DNA from: Bacillota bacterium
GTDB taxonomy: Bacteria > Bacillota > Clostridia > Acetivibrionales > DTU013
Direction: 5' to 3'
DNA: 30,624 nucleotides
NCBI GenBank assembly: GCA_023411715.1
Contig: JAEYOM010000157.1
Location: 1 to 30,624 of the forward strand
Part shown: positions 15,199-24,100 of the stretch, in pieces
How the letters are laid out: each line of letters starts with the position of its first letter
Numbering within the stretch: position 1 is the first letter of the stretch
Notes under the pieces: model-generated
Seen by the model: only the letters and a program-made list of their open reading frames with translations
Databases searched by the model: none
What the model was told of the DNA's origin: nothing
Position numbers and translations under genes: made by a program

Positions 15199-15948
15199 CT
15201 ACGCCAGCTCTTCCGCCTCGGAGAAAAGGAACTGTGTATAGGCCGTGCGCACCTGAGTATAGGCCGATCTGGACACAGGCACACGCCGCCCCGACGCGGT
15301 GACAAGCTCTCCCTGCCGCAGCTCCTGCACCCACTGCAGATTCACGAGGTAGGAGCGATGCACCTTCATAAAACCGGGTCTTTTCAGCAGTGCCTGTTCA
15401 AAGTCTGCCAGGCTGCCCGTTACCTCCCGCGTGCCGTCGTCCGTCAGATAAAAATATAACTTTTTTGCACTGACCTCTATGTATTCTATTTTCCCGTATG
15501 GGAGGCTGAACACGCTGGACTGCGTTTTGATGCGCAGGGCGTCCTCCGGCTTTTTGAAATCGTCCAGAAGCCTGTCCAGGATCGGAAAGAGCTTAACCTC
15601 TGAGACGGGCTTCAAAAGATAATAGTACGCTCGCACGCTGTAGCTCTCCACCGCGTATTCCGGCGAGGAGGTCAGGAACACGATCTGTATCCGACTGTTG
15701 CGCTCCCGAATTTCGCGGGCCGCCTGTATACCGTTGACACCGGGCATCAACATATCCAGCAGGAGCAGCTCATAATTCCTACTGTCCATGGAGGCCAAAA
15801 GCTCTATGGCATTCTGAAAGCTCACATAGGAAAGCTCCGCCTTCCGATCATCCCGATACGATTCCAGCAGAGAAGCAATCTGCAGCAGATCCCGACTATC
15901 ATCGTCACAAATAGCAATCTTCAGCCGCTCCGCCACCTCTCGTTTCAT
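15199..15948 (-). CDS. LytTR-family response regulator RR1 (orphan)
   Basis: This 249-residue AgrA/LytR-type regulator has an N-terminal receiver (KIAICDDDSRD acidic pocket, phosphorylatable Asp65 in LLLLDMLMPG, KPVS signature) and a C-terminal LytTR DNA-binding domain (IEYIEVSAKKLYFYLTDDGT through GFMKVHRSYLVNLQWVQEL). LytTR domains bind pairs of roughly 9-bp direct repeats about two helical turns apart; such a pair lies in its divergent promoter region at 15999-16029. The gene is richer in G+C than the copper operon beside it. Its kinase is reduced to a remnant, so it may be driven by the RR2 kinase or be unphosphorylated (inference). Start ATG 15948 is the first in frame; no strong ribosome site supports it, so the start is uncertain. 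Confidence 0.9.
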   Translation of the reverse strand: MKREVAERLKIAICDDDSRDLLQIASLLESYRDDRKAELSYVSFQNAIELLASMDSRNYELLLLDMLMPGVNGIQAAREIRERNSRIQIVFLTSSPEYAVESYSVRAYYYLLKPVSEVKLFPILDRLLDDFKKPEDALRIKTQSSVFSLPYGKIEYIEVSAKKLYFYLTDDGTREVTGSLADFEQALLKRPGFMKVHRSYLVNLQWVQELRQGELVTASGRRVPVSRSAYTQVRTAYTQFLFSEAEELA

Positions 15949-15963
15949 TCATATAATCATTTT

Positions 15964-16066
15964 ATTATAATCTGGAACCTTCTTCAACCGTCCCAATTAC
16001 CGTTTAGGCCGAAATTCACTACCGTTCAGGCCAGAAACGGTTTTTGAGCGATTTTTCTGGTATTCT
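15964..16066. promoter_or_regulatory. LytTR-type operator, class A copy 1, with divergent -10 boxes
   Basis: Direct repeats ACCGTTTAG (15999-16007) and ACCGTTCAG (16021-16029) are 22 bp apart, matching the LytTR/AgrA box pattern (W-M-M-GTT-N-R-K). Rightward, an extended -10, TGG-TATTCT (hexamer 16061-16066), begins 31 bp past the second repeat. Leftward, TATAAT on the minus strand (15969-15964) lies 29 bp from the first repeat and faces RR1. No good -35 box is present on either side, as expected for an activated promoter. Confidence 0.75.
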
Positions 16067-16074
16067 GTCGTTAA

Positions 16075-16280
16075 ATGCAAAAAGACAGGCGTAACGCCGT
16101 GCGCCCACTTTGCTGCGTCTGCACGAGGGGTTGTACGCCCAGGCAAGGGATGGTCCCGATATGCGGTACAGCCTCTATCTGTGCCGACGGCGACATTAAT
16201 CTCGTGCTGCAGGGCACAGGCAGCGTTACCAATGCGGACACCAGCAGTGTTGTACATAACTACAGTCACAGGGGGATAGT
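16075..16280 (+). pseudogene. Chimeric remnant: LemA-like gene start and middle fused to a surface-protein fragment
   Basis: Positions 16075-16170 align with the intact small gene at 17536-17750 (shared GCGCCCACTTT / GTGCCCACTTT, then GCACGAG, then GTACGCCCAGGCAAGG, then GGTCCCGAT). About 130 bp are deleted in the middle. After GCGGT the similarity ends and a new segment begins, reading SICADGDINLVLQGTGSVTN then ADTSSVVHNYS. It looks like a piece of a secreted beta-rich protein. The chimera runs straight into the ribosome site of the PilZ gene. It is decayed DNA but still forms the leader between operator A and PilZ. Confidence 0.65.
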
Positions 16281-17003
16281 ATGAATAATACGAGGATCTT
16301 TATACTGCATTATGCTTTTAAAAAACCTATTGCTGCATTATTAAGGAAGGACTTCAATGGAAGTCTTCATGTTGAATTTGATGAAAGGTCCATCCTTTTA
16401 AAATTCAAGCTGGGGGACCCTGTGGTAGTTTGTATTCCTGCGGATAATACATACTCCATTAGATCGGGAGATATTGACTATATCATTAATGAGGAAGAAA
16501 CAGTTTCAATAAAACTTGATGAGACGGTAAACATGCAGATGCAAAGCAGGAGGAAATTCAAGAGGTATCCTGCGTCCCAGTTTTGTGGTGTCAAAGAGAT
16601 TTATACCAAAAAGAAGGGAACTGCCATTCTTAAAAACATAAGTAGTCACGGACTGCTTCTGCTTTCAAAAAACGATTTTAAGGTTAATGATGTTATCGAA
16701 GCAAGTATTTACTTTGGTACTGCCACATACTTTATTGAAGGAAAGATTGTAAGGGAGATGGAAGGAAAAGAATACCGAGGATACGGTATATCGGTCAAAA
16801 ATACAGATTTTTCTTCTATAAAAAACACCAGAGAATTTATGAGAGTATATCAAAATGATTTTATTAAAAGCGTAGATATCAATTTGGTTAATCAGGCAAA
16901 TGATATGGATTTGATTTTTGATTCCTTTGAGGAATCCAATGCGAGTGAGAGGCTAAACGATGCAACATTAAAGCTTCATGAGGCACTGAAAAGATACAGA
17001 TGA
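16281..17003 (+). CDS. PilZ-domain c-di-GMP receptor protein
   Basis: This 240-residue cytoplasmic protein has a C-terminal PilZ domain at about residues 88-195. The RxxxR c-di-GMP motif is seen in SRRKFKRYPAS and the (D/N)xSxxG motif in KNISSHGLLLL. The N-terminal 85 residues form a YcgR-like beta domain. PilZ proteins bind c-di-GMP and alter motility, adhesion or polysaccharide export. GGGGGA lies 6 nt before the ATG. It is followed by a broken HD-GYP gene, a c-di-GMP phosphodiesterase type, so this was once a c-di-GMP locus. The nearest upstream promoter is the class A LytTR operator, suggesting that the gene came under two-component control (inference). Confidence 0.85.
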   Translation: MNNTRIFILHYAFKKPIAALLRKDFNGSLHVEFDERSILLKFKLGDPVVVCIPADNTYSIRSGDIDYIINEEETVSIKLDETVNMQMQSRRKFKRYPASQFCGVKEIYTKKKGTAILKNISSHGLLLLSKNDFKVNDVIEASIYFGTATYFIEGKIVREMEGKEYRGYGISVKNTDFSSIKNTREFMRVYQNDFIKSVDINLVNQANDMDLIFDSFEESNASERLNDATLKLHEALKRYR

Positions 17004-17068
17004 ATTGAAATAGTCTCAGCAGTATTAACGAATACCCGAACAAACATTTTTCACAGGGGATTATTTCG

Positions 17069-17328
17069 ATGAATGAAAAACACATTTTAAGCATACTTGA
17101 ATGCCCTGATGGTTATGAGATTGCTGATGATGTATTCAGCAGATATGTCAAAGTGGACAGGATTGCCTTATTTGAACCGGCGTTACCTAAGAATTCCGTT
17201 GATAACCCAAAAGCAGCTTTTATTGCGACCAAAATGTGTACAGTAATTTTTCCATAATTGAATGCCTGAATCAGATAAAAAGTGCGGATGAATATACATA
17301 TTCCCACTGTGTAAATGTTTCACTATAG
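17069..17328 (+). pseudogene. Truncated, frameshifted HD-GYP phosphodiesterase
   Basis: The first frame starts at ATG 17069 after AGGGGAT. It gives MNEKHILSILECPDGYEIAD then DVFSRYVKVDRIAL, like the N-terminal segment of HD-GYP proteins, and ends at a TAA at 17255. A second frame (17245-17328) continues FSIIECLNQIKSADEYTYSH then CVNVSL before TAG. DEYTYxHxxNV is the conserved start of an HD-GYP catalytic domain. The HD dyad and GYP motif are missing. The gene has therefore lost most of its length and is broken by a frameshift; it ends where the second LytTR-module copy begins. Confidence 0.75.
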
Positions 17329-17350
17329 ATAATGAACTCTAAAATTAAAT

Positions 17351-17420
17351 TTACTCCGCCGAAAACAATCACGTCCGCTCCTGAGGATAGGCCGCTTTGC
17401 ACACAGGCGCACGCCGCCAT
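17351..17420 (-). pseudogene. Remnant of the C-terminal tail of an RR1-like LytTR regulator
   Basis: The minus strand reads RRAPVCKAAYPQERT, stop, LFSAE, stop. The RR1 C-terminus is RRVPVSRSAYTQVRTAYTQF then LFSEAEEL. The rest of the regulator is gone: the tail joins directly to the promoter-side sequence, TTTTAGTATAATTTGGAACC, which matches the sequence just upstream of RR1. This shows that the right-hand operator A belonged to a second copy of the whole RR1 module. Confidence 0.75.
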
Positions 17421-17458
17421 TTTAGTATAATTTGGAACCTTCTTTAACTGTCACAATT

Positions 17459-17527
17459 ACTGTTCAGGCTGAAATTCACTACCGTTTAGGCCAGAAACGA
17501 TTTCTTTGGCGATTTTTCAGATATTCT
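17459..17527 (+). promoter_or_regulatory. LytTR-type operator, class A copy 2, and promoter of the LemA-like gene
   Basis: Direct repeats ACTGTTCAG (17459-17467) and ACCGTTTAG (17481-17489) are 22 bp apart. A -10 hexamer TATTCT (17522-17527) begins 32 bp past the second repeat. The intervening sequence closely matches copy 1 (GAAATTCACTACCG, CCAGAAACG, GCGATTTTTC). It predicts a transcript starting near 17534. Confidence 0.75.
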
Positions 17528-17562
17528 GTTGTTAAATGCATAAAAGAGAGGAGTGGCGCCGT

Positions 17563-17910
17563 GTGCCCACTTTAATTGCTTGCTTTATTGCAGGCATCTG
17601 TGCAGCGGGATTTGTGACAATCTGGTTTACAACCGCCTATACCGAGCTGTCGGCAAAGCGAAACTGCCTTGCCGACCTTGAGGAGCAGTTGCATTTGCAC
17701 GAGAGGCTGTACGCCCAGGCAAGGTATGGTCCCGATGTGCGGTCTGCCAATGGAATGCTGGAAACCAGCCGGATGCTCTGCCGTGAGGCGTCCAAAAGCT
17801 TTAACCGCATTCTGCACAAGCCAATGAACCGCGTTCCGGCCCTGCTGATGGGCTTTCGGGCTGCGGACGAGGAAAACAAACAAGGTAAAAAGAGGGGAGA
17901 ACCAACGTGA
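17563..17910 (+). CDS. Small single-pass membrane protein with LemA-like C-terminus
   Basis: This protein of about 115 residues has one N-terminal membrane helix (VPTLIACFIAGICAAGFVTI) and a charged helical region with coiled-coil character (AKRNCLADLEEQLHLHERLY). The end, SKSFNRILHKPMNRVPALLM followed by GFRAADEE, resembles the LemA-family closing motif (YN..I..FP...A...GFK). LemA proteins are usually near 185 residues, so this would be a short, divergent member. I choose GTG 17563: AGAGAGGAG lies 8 nt upstream and the predicted transcript starts near 17534. The ATG at 17536 would make the message almost leaderless. The gene is the direct target of operator A copy 2. Function unknown. Confidence 0.55.
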   Translation: MPTLIACFIAGICAAGFVTIWFTTAYTELSAKRNCLADLEEQLHLHERLYAQARYGPDVRSANGMLETSRMLCREASKSFNRILHKPMNRVPALLMGFRAADEENKQGKKRGEPT

Positions 17911-17921
17911 ATATTCAAAAC

Positions 17922-17989
17922 CATGTTTCATGCAGAAAAAAGCATGTTTCATGCAGCGGACGGTTTTTTCGGTGGATTTTTGATAGGTT
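17922..17989 (+). promoter_or_regulatory. LytTR-type operator, class B copy 1, promoter of the giant surface protein gene
   Basis: Exact direct repeats CATGTTTCATG lie at 17922-17932 and 17943-17953, 21 bp apart. TAGGTT (17984-17989), preceded by TGA (extended -10 TGn), starts 30 bp after the second repeat. Sequence and spacing match the region at 30219-30286 beside RR2. The leader to the ATG at 18177 would be about 180 nt. Confidence 0.7.
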
Positions 17990-18004
17990 GAACGTAAGTG
18001 TATA

Positions 18005-18136
18005 AATCAATGGCAAGCACTTAATGTTTCAGGTTGGAAAACCGCTGACGGTACGCCGATTATCATTTAGTACTGGAACCAAGGAACCGGAGGTGACAAC
18101 AATAATTGCAGCTTCATCTTTGTAAAGGCAGTATAA
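18005..18136 (+). pseudogene. C-terminal stub of a secreted protein in the leader of the giant gene
   Basis: In frame from 18005: NQWQALNVSGWKTADGTPII, then I, a TAG at 18068, then YWNQGTGGDNNNCSFIFVKA and V before TAA (18134-18136). Both the composition and the clean C-terminal stop look like coding sequence. It lies where the class B operator would be followed by its original target gene, as at 30350. It may be the tail of such a protein after deletion; the full family cannot be checked because the 30350 copy leaves the window. Confidence 0.45.
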
Positions 18137-18176
18137 AAAGTTACAACAAAAGTTTTTTCGACGGAGGAACACGAAT

Positions 18177-21100
18177 ATGATAAAAAAGCTACTGAGTATG
18201 TTTCTTGCGCTGTGCATGGTAATTACCATGGTGCCCGCCACGGCCTTTGCCGCACTGGGTGACGGTAATGATGCTGCGCCGTCATCAAGTAAAACCCCCT
18301 TTACGGACGTAAAGGAAACGGATTGGTTCTATATCGCGGTGCAGTATGCCTATGAGAACGGGCTTTTCTCGGGTACCGGCGCCACATCCTTCGGGCCAAA
18401 CGGTTCCATGACCCGTGGAATGTTTGTTACGGTGCTGGGTCGCATGGCCGGTGTGGATACGGCAGAGTATACCGAAGCGCCAAAGTTTAGCGACGTCAGG
18501 TCCAGCGCCTATTACTCACCCTATGTGGCATGGGCGGTTGAAAAGGGAATCACCACAGGTGTCGGAGGAGGGAAATTCAACCCCGATGGTATGGTGAGCC
18601 GTCAGCAGATGGCGGCATTCACCGTTCGCTTTTTCGATTCTTACAACTTCACTTATCCCGAGTCAACCGTTAAAACACTGCCAAAGGATGCCGACAGTAT
18701 TGCCGATTATGCCAGGGACGCGGTCCTAAAGCTCTGGGCATGCGGTATGCTTGCCGGCGATTCCGGAATCTTTAACCCGGACAAAAATGCTTCCCGTGCG
18801 GAAACGGCCACCTTTATGATGCGCATGGACAACCACCTTATAGAGGCAGGCTTTAGGGAGCGGCCTGCTGAAAAACCGCCGGAAGAAAAGCCTGAAGAAG
18901 AATCGGAGAAAAAACCGGAGGAAAAGCCCGGCCAGCCCTCCGTCAATAGCAATAGCGGCGGCAGCAACGGCGGCAACAACGGCGGCAACAACGGCGGCAA
19001 CAACGGCGGCAGCAGCGGCGGTAATAGCGGCGGCAATGACGGCGGTAACAACGGCGGTAATAGCGGCGGCAATAACGGCGGCAGTACAACATATTATGAG
19101 GTTACCTTTGCAATGGGTGCCGGCGAGTCCGGTACATCTGTCGCACTGCCGGAAACCAAGACCTACCCTTCCGGTACTAAAATTACCTCCCTGCCCACTC
19201 CATATCAGCAAAACAGAATATTCCTGGGCTGGTACTACGATAAAGAAATGAGCCGCGGAGTGGAAAGCAGCGATACCGTAAACCGCAATATGACTATCTA
19301 TGCGGACATGGCCGACAACGTCAGCATAGTCTCGGAATTTGATACCCCCAGCTACATCACCAAGACTGATGTTTCCACCGGTTTTACCTTCAAGGTCAGG
19401 GCAGACAGCGAAGATGAACTAAAAGCCGCACTGACGATCAAAAATATTACCGCCAATAATGCCGCTCTGACATATACAGTCTCAGGCAGCGGAATATTTA
19501 CCGTTTCGGCTGACTATGCCCCAGGACAGACATATAAGGCTGAACTGGCAAATACCGATACAGCCGTGTTTGTAATAGATGGAATCGAGCAGCAGCCTAC
19601 TATCCGCACACTCAACTACATCACCAGGATGGCTCCGGTGCAAAACCTGAGCCTGAGCGACAGTATCATCTATCTGCCCTCTGCCGACGTAAGAAATATG
19701 AGCGGCACGGCTTTGGACGGGCTGTTTGCTGCATCGGTCACAAAAACCGGCAAATCGTCTGTCAGTGAAAACACCTCCACCGGTACATTCGACTATGATG
19801 GAGGCGATATCAAGGAAGGTGACACTGTAGCAATTTATTCCGGCACAAGACCGGACCTGCGAAACGGCGAAACCACAGGCACTGACGCAGATGGCAATGT
19901 TTCTTATATTACTGTTACAAATATCAGCGGCACCACATATACCTATACCGCCGCCAACGCAGAGCAAGTACTGTTTAAACCGGATGTACTGCCGGTAAAA
20001 AGCGATGCAGATACAGACGGCGATCCAAATAACAATTCTATTACTGTTACTGTAGCTACCTTTGTTTATGACAGTACATATGCAAATATGGGACTCGATG
20101 CAACCACAACGGTAGACCCGGGTGACTATCTCGCCTTCTATACCGGTGAACATGAAAGTGGTAAGCTGACAAGCTATGCCAAGATTCTCGGCGTCGGGCA
20201 AACAGGAGTAGACCAGGAGACTTACATTATTTCCTATACACCGGTTGCTCCCGAAACTGTTTTGGCCTCTATGGATATTTACAATGAGCGGGAAGAGAAG
20301 GTTGAGCTTACTGGGGAAGAAATCCGGGAAATTGAGGCAGACATGGAAATGCAGGCCATCAACAGCGGTTTTGCCGACGAAGCCGCCGAATACCTGGTCG
20401 CATTGGCAATGGAGACCGACGGTTTCCAGGAGCTTTCCGGCGACATGGATCTTAAGAGCTACAACATCACCCTCAATGACGGTACTCCATTGAAAGACGG
20501 TGAGATGGCTCTCATGGCAGGCAGCAGTGCGGAGATAACAGAGAAAAAAGTTGAAGCTACAGTGGCTGCCGGTAAGGTTCTCCAGCATTTCGAGGGCAAA
20601 TACGGCGTCCGTGCGGAGCTTTCGATGACGTTTAAGGTCGAATACGATGTCGGAAACGGGAATAAGATTGTTATCCGCCTTCAGGCTATTTTCGAACAGG
20701 AAGTGCTGCTGACCGTCAACACCAGTGGCGGCGCCATTTGGAAATGGGCGTGGATTTTCCCTTACATTTATGATTATCAATTAAATGCCAACATCGACGT
20801 AGGTACCTTTACCGGTATCGGCATCACCGCAACGGCATATACTGAGGGAGAGGAAGACGAAGCCTTCGACTGGCAAAATGTAAGCGGAAACAGTACAGAA
20901 CAAAAAATCCTGGATATCGGCAAGCAAATCACCGATCTGATGGAAGCCAAGGAGGAGTTCCTTGGTGAAAAGCTGGTGGATGAAAACGGCGAGGAAGTTG
21001 AATGGGCGGGAAGCAACGGAGGCGGACTTGCCGACAAATACTCCGCAATGCTGGAAAACGCAGAGGATAGCTGGATAGAAATAATAAGGACTGAAATATT

Positions 21101-24100
21101 CTCTGTCTCAGGCTCAGTAGACCCGTTCCACATATTAGTATACGGTGTAGGCGCGGATTTTGTAGTATCTGCTAACCTGTATGTTACACTCGGAATGACA
21201 TTCGAGTATGGTAATGCAAAAAGATACAACTTCTCGCTGATGCTCTTCCACAAGCAAAGCACCAGCGAAACGATAGACCTTGAGGAATCCCATTATCAAT
21301 TTGATTTCTATGTCATGGGTACTATGGGAATACGAGCCGGTATTGAACTTGAGGTAGCTGTTGGTCTGTTTTCTCTCAAGCTGGACAGCATTGGTATAAC
21401 CGCTGAGGTGGGAGCCTATGCGCAGCTGTGCGGCTATTTCTATTACAGCCTCAGCTGGTCAAAATCTGCAGGCAGGAACAGCAGCTATTCAGGCGCGATG
21501 TTTATAGAAATCGGAACATATTTGGAAATAAAGTTCAAAGCCCAGTTATTCTCCAGCAGCAAGCTGACCTATAATCCGACCCTGTACGAAAAAAGCTGGC
21601 CCCTGTGGTCTGCGGGAGAGGCGGAAAATATCTACGACTTTGCCTACGTTAAGAAGGATACTCCGGAATTTGTCTGGTATGCCGATAAAACCCTGACCAT
21701 GCCTGAAAGTCTCTTTGCAATGAAGTTTATAGATCTAACAAGCGGTGAACAGGACGAAAAGGTTTTTGATGCTGCCGATTTCTACATATCCTTTACCAAT
21801 CCCTCATTCTCATATGACATAGAAACGGATACTCTTACCGTATCACCGGAAAAGGGAAGCATAGAAGAAGCTGGTGAAATGTACATTGCATGGTACGACG
21901 CACCTTTGGCAATGACCTCTCGACCCATCAGCCGAACAATCACTCTTAGCTGGAGCGATCCTGCGTCAGGGCACTATATAAAGTTCGAAAGCAATGGAGG
22001 CAGCTTGGTCAATATGATTTTTAAGGGAGAGGGAGCTTTTATTTCAGTGCCTGCTTCTCCAATTAAAAAGGGATATGTATTTGGAGGCTGGTATGAAGAT
22101 AGTCGGCTGACAAAACCTTATGCATTCCCCGGTAAAATGCCCGCTGCAAACACCACTGTTTACGCCAAGTGGAATCCGGCAACCGATACACGTTACACTG
22201 TACGCCACTATCAGCAAAATCTTAATGACAACGGCTATACACTGGTGGATACGGAAGTCACACAAGGCACAACAGACAGCTATACCACTGCCAAAGCCAA
22301 AGACTACTACGGCTTTACTCTAAAGTCATTGTGGCAACAGTTAATACTTCCCGACGGAAGTACCGTAGTAAACATATATTATGACCGCAGGGAATATGCC
22401 ATAAGCTTTACTTACGGAAAGCTGCGGGATGTAACCAATCCCGATACGAACCCCGTTATTTACACCAAGAGGTATGGTTCAACGATATATGCACCTAAGC
22501 TTGCCATAGGCGGTTACATTTTTAACGGCTTCACCGGCTGGCCTACTGCTGTTCAGGATGGAAAGCGAGTTCCGGCAGAAAGCATAACGCTGACACAAGA
22601 CGCTGCTTATATTTCTGCCTGGACAGCGGATCCGAACACTCCATACCGGGTCGAACACTATATCCAGCGTATCTCAGGCAGCGGCTATCTGCTTGACAGT
22701 GTGGAGCAGCGAAGCGGTGAAACAAATACTTTTGTTACATTAGCTGGGCTGGCATCCCCTTCCGGCGGTCTGACATATACAGGCGGCACTGTGGAAGGAA
22801 AGTCTGTAACCGAAACTAAAATCAAGGGTGACGGCAACTTGGTTATAAAGCTGTACTATGACCGAAATTTCTTCGACATAACCTACAAAATAGGAACTGA
22901 GACGCATGTGACCGAGCAGGTACGTTATGGAGCAAGTATATCCGCACCTGAAGCCCCTGAATGGGAGGGGTACGTCTTCGCAGGCTGGTATGAGGATGAA
23001 GAGCTGACGATACCATATACCTTCGGCGCCCCCATGCCCGGAAGAAGCTTCACGATTTACGGCAAGAAAATGCCCGGCGAAAAGACGTATACGATCCAGC
23101 ATTACCTGATGAACACACAAGGCACGTATGAATTGCATTCGAGTACAACCGGTACAGGTAAAACAGGAGATGTACTTACCTTGTCAGCATTGACGGACAG
23201 CACCATACCGGTAGAAAACGGCATCATATTCAAGGAAGGTAAAGTTGGCAATGTTGTAAAGCTGAATCACACATTGCCGGCAACAGGCAGCGTCACTTTT
23301 GCTCTCTACTATGAACGCCTGAATAAAACTTATACCTTTATACCTGGCAATGAAGAAGAGAACATTGTGGTAACAAAGCTGTACGGCTCCGCTGTAACCT
23401 CACCAAGCGTAAGCAGAACAGGTTACACCTTCAATGGCTGGTCACCCGAGCTGCCCGGTACTGTGGGAAAAGCAGATGCAACCTTCACAGCCCAATGGCT
23501 GGCAAAAACAAATACACCTTACAAGGTAGAGCACTATATGCAAAATGCCAATAATGACAGCTATACCTTGAATGAAACCGATAGTCTGGGCGGAACTACC
23601 GACTCTATAGTCAATGCAGTGTCCAAAAGCTATCCGAACTATACACTAAACGTTAATGCAAGCGGTACTATCAGCAGCGGAACAGTTTTACCTGACGGTA
23701 CCCTGGTGCTTAAGCTCTACTATGACCGCAATACATTTACCGTTACCTTTAATGCCAACGGAGGCATATTGAGCGGTGAGCCGGCTAAAACCCTCAGGCA
23801 CGGTGCTGCGGTCTCTACCACCAATCCTGCAAGGGAAGGCTATGCCTTCGGCGGCTGGTATCTGGACAGTGGTGCGGACAAGCTTTTTGACGGTATAATG
23901 CCTGCCTCCTCACTGACCGTTTATGCAAAATGGGTCGCCGGCCAATGTAATTACAAGGTGGAGCACTATGTTATGCAAACCAGCGGCGGTTACCCTGCCA
24001 CTGCCAACGAAACTGACAATTTGACAGGAGAAGCGGATTCTTCACTGACTCTGGCAGCTTTGAAGGAGGGCACACTGGAAGAAGCAAACGGCATCGTTTA

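Noticed and set aside
18707..19211. Minus-strand Pro/Leu-rich and Ala/Val-rich frames
   Set aside because: They are antisense to the Gly/Asn-rich linker of the giant surface protein and result from its repetitive GGC-AAC codons.
19482..20780. Long minus-strand frame of 432 codons (also one at 24450-25538)
   Set aside because: Both are antisense to a well-supported coding frame with recognisable domains, lack family motifs and have no ribosome site.
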